Shown piece after piece: positions 20,234 to 57,492 of a stretch of 64,000 nt of DNA. Origin of the DNA: Macrobrachium rosenbergii (lineage: Eukaryota; Arthropoda; Malacostraca; Decapoda; Palaemonidae). The DNA lies in contig NC_089744.1 of the NCBI RefSeq assembly GCF_040412425.1, positions 32,473,743 through 32,537,742 of the forward strand, given 5' to 3'. The translations under genes and the position numbers were made by a program. Every line of letters begins with the position of its first letter. The stretch's first letter is position 1. A model generated the notes under the pieces. That model did no database searches, had not been told where the DNA came from, and saw nothing but the letters and a program-made list of their open reading frames with translations.

Positions 20234-20346
20234 AATGACCTCTTTGGTCCCAGTGCTAGGCTTCTAGCCTAGACCTGTCATTTCATCCAAATCCTTCGGG
20301 CCAGCCCTATGAGAGCTGATAGTCAGCTCAGTGGTCTGGTTAAACT
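20234..20346 (+). repeat. composite of two retroposon 3' modules
   Basis: 20234-20275 (AATGACCTCTTTGGTCCCAG...) is the same module as 28500-28545 and 47360-47400. It is followed by 20289-20346 (ATCCTTCGGGCCAGCCCTAT ... CTCAGTGGTCTGGTTAAACT), the 3' part of the tRNA-derived SINE seen complete on the minus strand at 57219-57492. Confidence 0.7.
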
Positions 20347-20349
20347 GTT

Positions 20350-22250
20350 TTAATAATAATCTGCTGCCTGCCATTCAGCTTAATTCTTTATTATTCTTTC
20401 CGTTTCTTAATATTTGTTTCAAGATATTTTGCCTGTTTTGAAATAATGCAACAAGTTTTATTCTGTTACATTTTGTTATTTTCGCTCTTTCTTGCTGCAT
20501 AGTTTTTCCTATATGGTTATGCTACATAGTTGTTTTTAACTCATTTTAGCCCATGAGCCTTTCTCTTAATTCCCTCTCTAACTTGGTTTTGCCTTTTGGT
20601 ATAACACAAACCCAGCTTGGTCTTAGCTTTGGTGTTTGTTCATTCATTCTGTTATATCTTTTTCCTATTACGCACCATAGGAGAGAGGCCTGTCTCGTCT
20701 GCCAACCATTCTATTTTTAGACGTTCTCAACCTGGTTTTATCAAACATCCTAATTCTACATCTATTTCTGTTTGTTCTGAAGTGTTTTCTCTCTGAACAA
20801 GCAGAGTTTTTCTTTCAAATACACAGTTACTTGGAGTGTTGTAATGTTTTAGTCTTTCAGATGATGTAGAGATTGAGAAACATCAAGGAGGAGGGGGGTT
20901 CTCTTACTGCAGTATGGTGGTTTCGTAACTGTCACATGAGACCTCTGCTTGCTCTCCAGCATGGATCCCCCCCTTTCTCGACACGAGGACGAAGTGGAAG
21001 TTAATGTTCCATGACCTTTAGACAGAGTTTCCGATATCGACAATTAGTCTCCAAGACCAGTAGCTGTTCTGTCTACAGTTCCTGTCTGCACTTCTTGCTT
21101 TGTCTTGTGGGGGCTTTTCTATGCTCCCTCCCCTCCTCGCTCTCCTGTTTTGAAGGATGAAAAGTTCTGGGAAGCTTTCTTTATAAAGTTCCTTCGCCTC
21201 CCTCTCTCTTTTCATTGTCGTATGCTGCATCACAGTTTCTCCATCTTCTTTCTTACCCTTCTAGAGATGTTGGGTGGAAGCATACATTGTGACTGGAGAA
21301 AGACAACTCACCATTGGAGCTGCAGCCAGTGAGCCAAGTTCAGCCAGTCATTTCAGTTCGGGTTTGTGTGCTTTTACTGTGTGTCATAGCTTCAAGAGCT
21401 ACTTGTCCCCCTGTCTTTCGATGTAGGATTTGCAGTTGAGTCTTCTCCTTCGTCTTTGCTGTAGGCTGCAACCGTGTCTTCCCCGGGCATACCTCCCCCA
21501 CCGTGCATCTGCCATCAGTACTGTTCCCACCCAGATCATTGTCTTTCCCCTTACTTCCATGTCCTTCGGGACATGGACGAGCTTTTCTTCAGTGCCAGAG
21601 TAGTTTCTAGCATTCTAGGCCTTCTCTTCCCTGCATTTTCCTTCGAGAACAGTTCCTGCTTGCTGTTTTCAGCGATGCACCACAGTTTTCGGAGTCTAGG
21701 CTGAAGATACGCTCTCCAAGGAAGGAAGAAGAAGAGAGGCCTGGGGTAGGCAGATGTAGCCTTGCCCTTGCCACAATGGTGCACGGCCTTGACTTCTATT
21801 GATGTTTCTGTAGCTTTCTGTTCGTCCTCAGCCAAGATTGGCTCTGAAAAGATGAAAATGCACGTCCTTGCAGATGTTGCACTGCCGTGTCATTTCGACA
21901 ATTGTTGCTTGACAGAGATACAACTGGTTATTTTCGCTGTTTTCTTGCATCCCCTGTCTATGGACACAGACTTGGAGTTTCTTCTACTTTGCCTGAGTAA
22001 GCATCTAGTATGTGGATGTTTCTTCATTCCTTCACATTCTCACTAAAAAATTTTGCCATGGTAGGGCATGTCCAGGGCTGTGCCCCATCTATGTTCATGT
22101 ACCTGAAGGCCTTTTGTGTTACCACTTAAGGGCCTCCAAACTAAGTGTTAACAACTTATTTTTGATTCCAACTCTGCCAAGAAGTGATGTCTAGGAGCTC
22201 CATTTCTTTTGACTTGATGTATGATCAAACGGATGTACTCCACAGTTAAC
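20350..22250 (+). other. probable decayed internal DIRS sequence
   Basis: No intact ORF. It lies upstream of a DIRS recombinase remnant and inside the terminal repeats of the nested element, so decayed ORF1/pol sequence is likely, but I could not align motifs in this stretch. Confidence 0.35.
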
Positions 22251-22500
22251 ATGGCGGACAACATATGTTCTGGGCAACATTTCTTAAGGTCAGGACCATT
22301 GGTCTGCCTCTAGCATTCATGAAGAACCTGTTGGACAGGTACTAAGGACGGGAATGCGGTCACAACAGACATCATGTGCCCCCTTTTCACCTTCGGTACA
22401 TTTCCCATAGTAGATCCTTGGACTCTTTTTTTTTCCTTGGGTTCTGTGGTGGCTGCTCAACAGCCATGTAGATCATCCAGCTCTTGAGGACAGGGGTGTG
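22250..22500 (+). pseudogene. DIRS recombinase C-terminal remnant
   Basis: Fragments in shifting frames read VRTIGLPLAFMKNL (around the second catalytic Arg), a VLRTGM segment, an FHLR segment where the nucleophile-bearing FYLRD normally lies (the Tyr position reads His), and FLGSVVAAQQ, the characteristic C-terminal tail (near 22433-22462). It is heavily decayed. Confidence 0.65.
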
Positions 22501-22920
22501 TGTGTGACAGGCCTCCTACCTTCTCTTTTATATCCTTCTAAGGGACGGTTAGCATGTCACGTTATGGATGGGTGTACATGCAGGTTTTCTAGATGACTGA
22601 GTATCCTGTCTATAGTCGAGCTCTTTTTGGATTAATAGATACAACTGACAATGAACAGACCCATTGGTTATCTTCAGCTTTATTGTCCCCGACAATATCG
22701 TTTCCTCCAAGCCTATCTTCGAATCGGTAACGTTGCCTTCCATTCATTTGAAGGCTGAGGTCTGACAGTTGAACATCACACATGTTCAACAGATCAGAGG
22801 CACGGGTCTCCTTCCTTTGATCTTACATGACGAGGAAAGACCCCTCAAGGTTAGGTGAACTACCAGTCTGTTCAGAGATTAGCTCGGAATCGTCCTACCA
22901 AGGAATAATAAGTCTTCCAT

Positions 22921-23215
22921 ATGTAAAGACTGAGGGTTTGTATGCATGTAGGAAAAATGACATTTTTCCTAACATGCAAACCTGAGGTCTTTCCATAAAT
23001 GGCCCACCTCTAGCCACCCCTCATTCTGCTTCCTGGGCCAAAAGGTAAAGTGAATGCCTGCCAACTGGATGGAGGGGATTCCTCCCCTTCCACTGGTAGC
23101 CAACTACCAATATCCACCTTGTTTTAAGTTAAACAGCCGGCTCCAGCTCGCACTAAACGTAAGTCCCCTATGTAAAGACCTAAAGTTTGTATGTTAGGAA
23201 AAATACAAATTACTT
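22921..23215 (+). repeat. DIRS internal complementary region and right terminal repeat
   Basis: The forward arm 22921-22958 (ATGTAAAGACTGAGGGTTTG...) is followed directly by its inverse 22959-22994, then a unique block, then a third arm 23169-23215 in the first orientation. The block 23040-23170 is inverted relative to 12709-12850. The layout is identical to 2832-3150. Confidence 0.7.
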
Positions 23216-23219
23216 TAAA

Positions 23220-23860
23220 AATTTGTCATATTTCTCACTTCTACATTTATAAAAATTTCTATACATGTGAGGTACAAAATAATCAGAGTACTTGATAAAG
23301 GAAACACTTTCAATAGAAGTTGAAGTTTTTTCCAATTTTAATTACTGGTTAAAAATACAGTACCCAAATGGTAATAGTGAAAGCCTCTTATGACTTAACA
23401 TTCCTAACCTGAAAAATAAATAAAAATGTAGGATGATGAAAATTTAACTTAATTTCTTGTAAACTCAACAGTCCTAGTAAGTCATACATAGAAACTATAC
23501 ATTGTATACTGACCTGTATGTTCTAAATATAAATAATCACAACAGTATTCACAAATGGAATGCATCACAGACTTGGAAAGACAAGATTTTTCAAAATATC
23601 ATATTTACATTGAATACAATCATTTAAAACATATGCGGTGTATAGACAAATTCTTTGATATACAGAATATATATTTTTAAATTATTAGCTGTCATTTCAG
23701 TTCTCTATTGCCATATTCATTGTTGCATTATCCCTGAGCCAGTTATGTGTCATGTCTTATACAATGACACTTGACTGTAGCCAAATGTCTTATGCTTGGA
23801 TGCCTGAAGTTTTTGCTTTTTTGATACAGCAGATCATCCCCTTCCAGTGCTGGAGTTATT
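23220..23860 (-). other. probable 3' untranslated/downstream region of the FGD gene
   Basis: AT-rich, no ORF. I saw no clear AATAAA on the minus strand here, so the transcript end is not placed. Confidence 0.3.
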
Positions 23861-23863
23861 TAC

Positions 23864-47674
<23,811 letters not shown>

Positions 47675-48408
47675 CTGTGGAAAACAGAAGGAATGTCTGC
47701 TGTTATTCAATTTAAGAGCGGTTTGTGGCAGAAAAAGAGACAGAAATTGAAAGAGTAAACTTAAATACACAAATAAATAACTGAAGCTCTTTGAGTGTTG
47801 GTAATTTTGTTGAGTCACATGATGAGTAAACAGGGAAGCCTCGGAGACAGTCGGACTGCTGATAACATTGTTTTCTTCCATGAGACCATACATAGTACTG
47901 GTGCTGCACTGTACACGAAATTCTTTTGGCCGCCATAAGATTAATGATACCGAACCTTAAATTCGACCCAAAGAAAGGTTTTTGTGACAAGTAACAACGG
48001 TATTTTCTAATATAAACCTAAAATCATAAAATTCACAACGAAACAAAAAGTTATTGTTTGATTCCTCTTGATCAGACGCAATTTTCTGTTTACGAAGATT
48101 TGTTTTCTACACTAGAAAGTTAGACGTCCGTCCTTTGGATTGGTTTCGTTATTTAATTGATTGCCTTCATCTCTCACAGAAAGTTCTTCCGTTTCCTGGC
48201 CTGAGGCGTAATATTCACATCTATGCGAAGAATATTACACCTTCTTCATATCAAAGTTATACTGACCAAAGCTATGGGACTGCTCAAATTTTAATAAAAA
48301 AAAAGTCGTGATTAGTTCTGTTAGTCATGCAGAATAACTTCAACATAGATGGTGGTGCTACTGTTATTACGACAAACATTATCAAAGCCACAATTTATAC
48401 TATCATCG

Positions 48409-48425
48409 TGATGATGATGATGATG

Positions 48426-48465
<40 letters not shown>

Positions 48466-48471
48466 TAATAA
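48409..48471. repeat. (ATG)n/(AAT)n microsatellite
   Basis: GATGATGATGATGATGATAATAATAATAAT... tract. Confidence 0.95.
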
Positions 48472-48934
48472 TGCATCTATAACAATATATAAAACAACTA
48501 ATAAAAATACAACCATTCAACAGGAAATCCGCTTATCCAGAAATTCAAGTAAATACAGATACACAGCAGCACATTTTTTTTTTATCTGCAATTCTAAATA
48601 AAGGCAGTACATAATGGGAAGCTTTGACAATGCAGAAAACACTAATTGCACGCCAGAGACTGAAGGGTACGAACTCAAAGTACCCAGCGGTTAAAATGCA
48701 CCTCCAACTACCAAGTGTCTGTGCTCCAGTTTACTGTCACGTTAGCGCTCACACACATGCATGAGTCATGGTCACATGCATCTGAGTGGTTTAGCATGAA
48801 TCGCGGTCATTTACAAAACGCCAGAATAAACCTCAAGATGTCGCTTTTCCAGCATGCTTTGTGTTCTGTCATTCATCGGAAGATTGAAGCGTCCTTTTCT
48901 GGTATTAAGGACCTTGTACTTCATCCGTAGCCCG

Positions 48935-48937
<3 letters not shown>

Positions 48938-48993
<56 letters not shown>
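48938..48993. repeat. (CA)n microsatellite
   Basis: About 28 uninterrupted CA units. Confidence 0.97.
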
Positions 48994-48998
<5 letters not shown>

Positions 48999-50283
48999 TC
49001 TACATTCCTTGACAAATTTTTTTACTATTAAGGCCACCTAAACCCTACCATCAGTTGACTGTTGGAATTTACAGCTACATATAATTCTCCTCTTTCCTGC
49101 AATGTAATCTAAGTCCTAGAACCAAGACCTGTAAGATTTCTTCGGCATAACGAAAATTACATCTAGGAACTTGTGTCTATATATACATATATATAATAAA
49201 GACGTCTAACAATTTGATGGATATCAAGTACTGACCTGACCCAGTAGTGGCTAAGTTTTCACATTAGATTTTCAGCTGCACAGTGAACGTGAAGTGCGCG
49301 CGTACAGCATAAACTTGAGTCTTAGGTGTGCACTGGTGCAAAGCATATTATAGTTACATTCACAAACACTGATGATTATATATCTGTATGTGAGACCTAC
49401 GCATCCATTTTATATATACGATTTAACTGTATATGCTATTTTAAACTATATACAAATGAGAACAGAGCATTAGCATGTTCATATTAATCTCACGATACTT
49501 TGAATTATGCAAAACTGTGTGTGCTTGCTTGTTTGTTCATGCATGCCTTTCAAAACTACACGCATAATCGCTGGCAACCACAAGCCTTAAAATGTTACAG
49601 TTTTAATATAACACATTCGGAAAATTCGCAAACCCAAACCAGGTTGAATCACAACAGGAGGAGAACATTAGCCGGAATTTACTTTGAAAGATTGCATTCT
49701 TCCTCGATGAATTTCCCAATCTTTTTGCCCGACGCGAGGAAGTTGTCATTTGCTGTTTGGTTCGCTGAATCATTAAAGTATCACAACGGAGTGGGCGATT
49801 TCATAATACATCCAGGTCTTATAGCTCAGAGTAAAACCCCAGATATCCTATGACGTGGAGATTTCCGGTGAATTTGTCTGCAACAAAAGAATCGGGATAC
49901 GAGAGGCAGCGAGATCTCGTTCTCAAAAGGTGACAGCTTTGACTCATTTTTCGATCGTTTGATAGACTTTATATGAACTTTAATTTAAATTCCAATTCCG
50001 TAGAATTTAGTAACGAGATACCACCACTTGTATATTTTGGATCAGGTATAACTAATTCATGCCCTTGTCGCAATCGTCTACATGGCATTCTGTGGACGGT
50101 TATCTCTTGACCCGTATCAAAACTGCATTATGTTCCGTGATGTTAGTAAACTCCACAGGTGAGCACTGCACAGAGTAAGAAAAGACGTCAATTCCGTTCG
50201 TCCTTGAGAATTCGTGCAACCTCAAACTTGCGGTTCGAATTTAAAGGCCAAGTAGTCTCGACTTGTCAGTGTGTAGGCGTGTC

Positions 50284-50284
<1 letters not shown>

Positions 50285-50354
<70 letters not shown>
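50285..50354. repeat. (GA)n microsatellite
   Basis: About 35 GA units. Confidence 0.97.
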
Positions 50355-50359
<5 letters not shown>

Positions 50360-53082
50360 TAGTGCAGAATACTTACCACTGGTTTCCTGAAATTCCTATA
50401 ATTACACTTGGTACTTATTACCTACAATTCATAATTCTGAGAGGCACATTTACGGTACCGGATGTTCTTTCATAGGGCACGTTATAATAGACTCGATTCT
50501 TAGCCTTTGGTAAGTTCAGGCAACAAAATCGTAGCGACAACTAAGGTAATTGCCGATGATTTTACTTTTTCAATACAGAATTTTTACTCAAGTCTAATTC
50601 ACAGTAAGTTTCATGATAATTATGAAACGGGTGACTTAATAAACGGTCACAAATCTAAAATTTGTGGGTAACTATTACAAGAGTGTGTCCCTCGGGGGCT
50701 GTTTTTTACTCAGCTTAAAAACTTAAACGTCTAGAGAGAAAGAATAAAACATAAAATCACATACTCCAAAACACCTGTTCACCGCAACCTGCAACTCCCC
50801 TATCTAAGTCTGACAGAACACACCCACGACCACCATCAACATTTAAATGTGTCATGTATCCGGCACTAATGTATGGAAAGTCAGGCTACGCTACTACGGC
50901 CGAATCAAAAGAAAACAAAAGAAAGAAACGAGGCCCATTTGCATATGATTCAACACAGGAAGGAAGTAGGAAATGACTTTTTATTCCGCGGTACGAATTA
51001 GTCAGAAATTGTAGAATGGGCCGGGGACAAGTGACTGGTGCTATATTCATTGTACAGGAAGCTGTAGCGATATATTGTCAAAAATTGCGAAAATATGACC
51101 TTGCTCCCTTTAAACTAGAGTAAGGATTCTAGGGGACCATGTCGCTGCTAGTTTTAGCTTCACAAAACTACAAATGTTGCGGGGTGATGCCTGCGCAATC
51201 TTCATCGAAGACGAGTCTGGTGGGATTTTTGTCAACTGCTTGGAGTTCGTTTCGGGATTGGTAAAAGTTTGTATCGCCTGACAGAATATACAAAATTACG
51301 TATGGAACATCTTGGTGCTTTACTTCCCCAAAAATATGCTAGCATTCATAATCTAATGAAGAATTCTTTGGTATTAATATCAAATGAAAAAGTCCTTCAG
51401 AGGATAATCCTGAAAATGACTTTCAGTTACGAAGTGTCTTATTTGTCAAATATTTTAGAGGAAGTATATACTTCTTTGATATTCATCATGGCTACCATTC
51501 TTGGGGGAAAATTTGAATGTACAAAATTCTAAGGAATTCTTGAATTATGGCCAAAATACGTCCCTTCTAATTCCGTAACACAATTAATTGCGGATCAAAG
51601 TGAAACGTAATGCTGAGCTTTAATGATCTTAAACCCAGGTGTGGAAACAATCCTTCAACGTCGAATATAATCGATCGCAATTTGTTCGTAAGTCGACAAA
51701 GAATGCCCACATCACGTTCAAGTGAATATTCAACCAGACACCATTTTTTCCAGTGGTGATCGAACTGTGTTTTGCTCATGCCGTTATAGTATGAATGCTT
51801 TTTAAATAGAAATCTACGAAGTATGCGTCAGATGTTTATGCGTTCCCTGAACTTCCCTTGTTTTCCGTTTCATACTCATTAAGGGTTAACGATGTTTATC
51901 TCTTTGCGTGATACATATCTGGAAACATCATTTACAGTATTGTTGCTCGCCCTTGTTTTCTGCGCTCAGTTTCACTTCAGCGTAAAAATCTCTCACAAGC
52001 AATAGAACCTACTGATTTTGGACGTCATATCAATGTACACGTGGTGATCCTGAAACTCATTTTCACTAAAAATTCAGAATTACTGTTCAGGGGCTTTTCA
52101 AGATGACTAAAGATTCCATTGCATTCACAAGTTTTGTCTGAAAACGTGTCATGTGTAATTTCACAAGGATTCTCCAACTCGGAAGTACAGATCCTAATTA
52201 TTTCAAGTATAAGTCACCTACATATTGTTTCTTCCATTCACTGGAAACAGCTGAATTTCAGTGTTTTTTACTTTTTTATTAGTTTTTCTTAGCCAAAACT
52301 CTCCTCCCAGAAGCTGCACAAACATACTATACCGACATACTGAAATCGCAGCGTCTCTAACAGGATCTGTTGTCTCAGAATTACAAGAAAATGGGGCAAC
52401 CACAAACACCACAAAAAGAGAAGTTCATTCATATTTGAATAAGTTCTTACGGGCACGGAACACCAAATCCGGATTTCCGTGAGAATGAAAAATGTAGTCT
52501 TCTCAAGTTTGCCCTTTGAAAATTTCCTAGTTTATCTTCAAGATATGGAAATTCCTACTTCTTATTTTGGTAAATACCATTTCCTGTGTTTTATGTTTCC
52601 CCTTTCAACGTTATAACAAAGCCTTTCTGTGTCGTTTGTTTAAAATGTGTTTTCTGGCAGGCCCATGAAACCTTTGTTTGGGGCAGCTGTATGTATGTAT
52701 GTATGCAGCATCAGGCCAAGATCTTTCAGTCTCCCATCTCCAGCTTATCCCGCTCCTCTTCAGTCAGTAGCCAATGATCATAACGAAACTCAATCAACAT
52801 CAGTTAAACCCTGACGCCTCCCAACCTCAATCTTCTCAGGTACCTCTGCAGCAGTACTGTTAAAATAACATTTGTCATAACGCTCGATGTTTGCTTACCT
52901 GAAGGTGAAAAACAAGAGGAAAGCACCACCTGTCAGTAAACTATGAAAAATTGGTTCATTTCAAAAGGAAAAGAAACCGTTCTTTAACACTACTGTCACA
53001 TGCACACACACACACACACTGTACATACATGCCTAAGAAATTAATATGTGAGCATACACACATATGTATATATGTATGTATG

Positions 53083-53083
53083 T

Positions 53084-53152
<69 letters not shown>
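53083..53152. repeat. (TA)n microsatellite
   Basis: Pure TA tract left of the foldback at 53191. Confidence 0.95.
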
Positions 53153-53155
<3 letters not shown>

Positions 53156-53190
53156 CTTACGTCACTAAATATCGTGTGACAATATGTATA

Positions 53191-53444
<254 letters not shown>

Positions 53445-54259
53445 AATAAAATGCATAAGTAACCTATGCGAAATCAGCTATAACACAAGTTTCAAATAAA
53501 CCTCTGATACAAACAGCAAACCGTTCTTAGCGTAACCTGTATCTTCACCCTGGGTCCTATTGATTTATGAGGGAGAAACAAACAATGGATAAGGTCAACA
53601 ACATTCACTAACATACGTAATCTTATATTGTATGTGTTATACAACCTCTGCTGCAACAATAATTATAATAGTAATAACTGGTTCTACAACAATGTAAACA
53701 AACGAGTCACTTGTCTTACATGATTTAGGCTAGTGTTCCTTAACTTTTACATCCCAAAACTTGAAATTTAAGTTATGCCAGTAATTCAAGTTGCTATCTA
53801 AACGAAATGATGACCAATGTATCACCAAACGAGTGCTGACACAATGATCCTGAATAGTAGTATCTCTATCCTCAATGGCATAAAGCGGTTCAAAAGGCTC
53901 CCCCTATCCCCCATGATGGGACGCCCTAGAAACACCCATATAATGACGTCATCGCGTCTTCCATGGCCTTGAGGATGAAGACTACAGGAGTGGCACCAGA
54001 GTTTCACCGGTGAACGACATCATAGAAGTTAGGAAGGTCTGAGCAGTAGCTTCCCATGAAGTGACTTTTCGCACATTTGAGGGACAAAAGCCAAGGCTGG
54101 GAACGGAATTTTTGGTGGCGGAAGAGGCAAGTCGTACACAAATATCTCATCGTCATGCAATATACTACGTCAGAGTCATAGAGAAATGGCTGTAACACTA
54201 AGTAAAAATAATACAATCTGAATCCCCCAGATTGTAAAATACTAAAATAATTATTCAAT

Positions 54260-54260
<1 letters not shown>

Positions 54261-54296
<36 letters not shown>

Positions 54297-54359
54297 CACA
54301 CATATATATATATATGTATACATATATATATATATATATACACGTATATATATACATGT

Positions 54360-54452
<93 letters not shown>
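54261..54452. repeat. compound (CA)n/(TA)n microsatellite
   Basis: CA units, then long interrupted TA tract. Confidence 0.95.
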
Positions 54453-54453
<1 letters not shown>

Positions 54454-55291
54454 CCTTCAGGGAAAGAGTCAGTAACATACGTATCTCAGGCACGCAGAAG
54501 GCATCCACTGCATCAGCCGTTTCACAGGCCTAAACAGGATATTCATTACCTTCTCGTTTCGTTCCAGTTCCAAAACTTTCGTATCACACTAATTTTCCGT
54601 CAACACTAATGTTGGCTATTCTCTCCAAGTGGCCAAGTCACGCAATCCTCGCTGACCCGTCCCGTTAAAGCCTTTTTCTAGCAAAGATTTATCGAGCTTT
54701 GTTGTGGTTTAGTTACACAGAAAAAAAAAAACAGACTGCTGAAAAGGGTGTATAAACATGCATGCATATACACATTCTACGTAAGGAAACACTTTCCGGG
54801 GACATCCAAGAATCGCTTGAGCATGTTGTCGGAAATAAGAAATTACCCAAGTTCAAAGGAACGCCACTGATATTTTCGTGGGAAACAAATTTTGATCTAG
54901 GAATTCTTCATACGAATGTTCATCACATTCCATGTTAATAATTAATATTGAACTCACGGGATTTGAAGTCAGCTCAGAACTTCTAAAATCCAAAGAGTTG
55001 AACTAACAGAATAATGATGACACATGTAGGGTTCTATTAGACAGTTTTTTTTTTACACTTTCCAATAACCAAAAGTTACGTGATAAAATCTATCCCTCAT
55101 CGTAATGAATTAAAAGCACACGTTAAGTTACAGTGTATTATGTTGGCAATCTGTTTTTTTCATTCAGTCCTGTAACGGAGCCACTAGCGAGTCATGGATA
55201 ATGGAACAGGGAGCCAAGATTTCTTATGTAACTATGCCATTATCATATAAAGGTCCTTATGGACATAAGTCATACCAAATGAATTAATTTA

Positions 55292-55297
<6 letters not shown>

Positions 55298-55340
<43 letters not shown>
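55298..55340. repeat. (GA)n microsatellite
   Basis: About 21 GA units. Confidence 0.95.
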
Positions 55341-55342
<2 letters not shown>

Positions 55343-55616
55343 CACGTGTAAATACAAACATTATATAACACACAAAATACACATAGGCCTACACTTGAAC
55401 ATGTTGCTCCACTAACACATACAAGAAGACTTACACTGCCATGTTCTTTACAAACATATATGAAATTTAAGGCAAAAATGTATTCGATCGCAGCGAACAA
55501 TACATACTGCAAAGGCTATCACCCACACCATTCACATGTTGATTTTGTTATTGCGAAGGTCGCCCAGCTATTACGACACTACGGAGAGCGAGCACGCGCA
55601 CCCCTCTCTCTCTCTC

Positions 55617-55647
55617 AGACACACACACACACACACACACACACACT
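55617..55647. repeat. (CA)n microsatellite preceded by (CT)n
   Basis: Short CT run then about 14 CA units. Confidence 0.9.
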
Positions 55648-56676
55648 CGGCGAGACGGAGGACTCTGCTGAAACAAAACTTACAAAGAATTACAACAATC
55701 TGCGGAATTATCATTGGGAGTTCCTTAAGTCACTGACAGTGTAGAAAGGCTTCCTTACATGTTCCGTGTTAAGTCATAATTGACGAGAAAAACCTAAATG
55801 TTTTGATGATATAACTTAAGAACGTTTTCCAAGAGTAGACGAGGGTTTGTTCATGGAAAAACTAATATATCCAGTATTAACAAAATTGTAGTTTTTAGTA
55901 TGTCTTAATTCATCACTAGCAGGTACATGCGGTTCACCTTATGAATAAACTAGAAGTTACCTAATATATATAATGGATAAATAAGACCACCACAGCAACA
56001 GCTCCTCCAAGCCTCTCAAACGAATGTGACTCATAACCGAATTAGGCAAACATGTTAAACGCGATAAAAGGACACAATCGAACCTCTGCCCACAAAAGAT
56101 AAGTAGTGCAGTCAAACGACAACAAAGGGACATTCCTGAAAGTTCAGGGAAATGAAAGTGCTGTGCCATTCGACCTTCCTGTGCAGGCGCGCGCACACAC
56201 CCTGTTGCACCTCCGTTATGACACATGCAATCCCCTTCCCAAAAGACGGAGAATGACATTAAGTGAAGGCCTACGATGCAAGAAACAAGTACCGTTGTCG
56301 AAGTCTGGTCGACAGGGGAAAAAGAAAAGGAGACATGGTCCTACGGGTCTCTTATTGGGGTGAAATATTAAAAATATTTATATCCTTTTGTGCAAAAAGA
56401 AAATTATAAAACTTTACCTCAAAATCATTTTAAGACTAGTCATACAACTGAAAGACCTTTCACAGACACAGACATGTCTCCTCTTCTCAAACACCTTTTG
56501 AAAGGTTTAACCACAAGAACCCGACAACCTACAAATGACTTTAACTTTCACTTATTTTTTAGATTATAATGACACCAAGGATTTGTAAACCTTATTCGAT
56601 TCTCGTTTATATAACGGTAATGTAAGGATATTAATTCTCACATTCGCTAACTGCTCGAATGTATGAATATGTAAAT

Positions 56677-56677
<1 letters not shown>

Positions 56678-56739
<62 letters not shown>
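56678..56739. repeat. (GA)n microsatellite
   Basis: About 30 GA units. Confidence 0.95.
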
Positions 56740-56741
<2 letters not shown>

Positions 56742-57218
56742 ACCTGAACACCACCTAAAAATCGGTTTCACCATTTAGCGAATTGGAGATTACCTCATCG
56801 AGGCCGTCCCGTTCCCTGTGCAGACTTACATATTAAGTGTTACAATGTTGTTAGGTCTCATGAATGAATAGGTCAAATACAGGGTAGGCTATCAGATGAG
56901 TTGAAATTGCGATCTGTACTGGGGTCGCTGAAACGGCCATTGCATTGCATTTGGCACATCGGGTAGGATATCCAGGGACACCTCTAAGTTAAGCTCAAGT
57001 ATGCACGCTGGTTGATTTATGACGGTCTAGAATGGATCTTCTTCTTCTTTCGACCTGTATAGCAGGGTCGGCCGCTCGAGTCAACTTCCTCCATCTATTT
57101 CTATTCCTTGTATCTGCTTCCCCTAGTCCCACCTCACCCATATCCCTCCTCTAGATGGATCGTGATACGCAACTGACAATTCCTTACGTTATGATATGGA
57201 GTCAGCTGGTGTATAGAA

Positions 57219-57492
57219 AGTTAGGTATATCTTAGTTTTACCAGACCACTGAGCTGATTAACAGCTCTCCTAGGGCTGGCCCGAAGGATTAGACTTATTT
57301 TACGTGGCTAAGAACCAATTGGTTACTTAGCAACGGGACCTACAGCTTATTGTGGAATCCGAACCACATTATAACGAGAAATTAATTTCTATCACCAGAA
57401 ATAAATTCCTCTAATTCTTCTTTAGCCGACCGGAGACTCGAACTCGGGCCTAGCGAGTGCTAGCCCACAAATCTACCGACTCGCCCAATGAG
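57219..57492 (-). mobile_element. tRNA-derived SINE with 10-bp target duplication
   Basis: On the minus strand the head reads GGGCGAGTCGGTAG (A-box region, 57486-57473) and GAGTTCGAGTCTC (B box, 57445-57433), followed by a tRNA-unrelated body and a 3' part (ATCCTTCGGGCCAGCCC, CTCAGTGGTCTGG) shared with 20289-20346. GGTGTATAGA flanks it at 57209-57218 and 57493-57502. Confidence 0.85.

Larger units (their letters stand above)
12665..23215 (+). mobile_element. inferred DIRS element split by a nested LINE and a MITE
   Basis: Terminal repeats in inverted orientation at 12665-12860 and 22921-23215, with a same-strand recombinase remnant at 22250-22500, suggest one DIRS insertion whose interior was later invaded by the LINE (13480-19765), a MITE and retroposon pieces. 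Without the guests about 3.9 kb remain, so most of RT and RNase H would be deleted or unrecognisable. The alternative is two unrelated DIRS fragments. Confidence 0.5.

Noticed and set aside
49500..49853. 117-codon + ORF
   Set aside because: No domain seen and no splice or promoter context; checked for antisense RhoGEF exons without success.
50159..50475. ORFs rich in RERERE or YIYIYI (also 53.0-53.5, 54.25-54.5, 58.9-59.1, 61.3-61.6 kb)
   Set aside because: They are translations of (GA)n or (TA)n microsatellites.
51269..51532. 87-codon + ORF
   Set aside because: No recognisable domain, no context, average for chance ORFs in AT-rich DNA.
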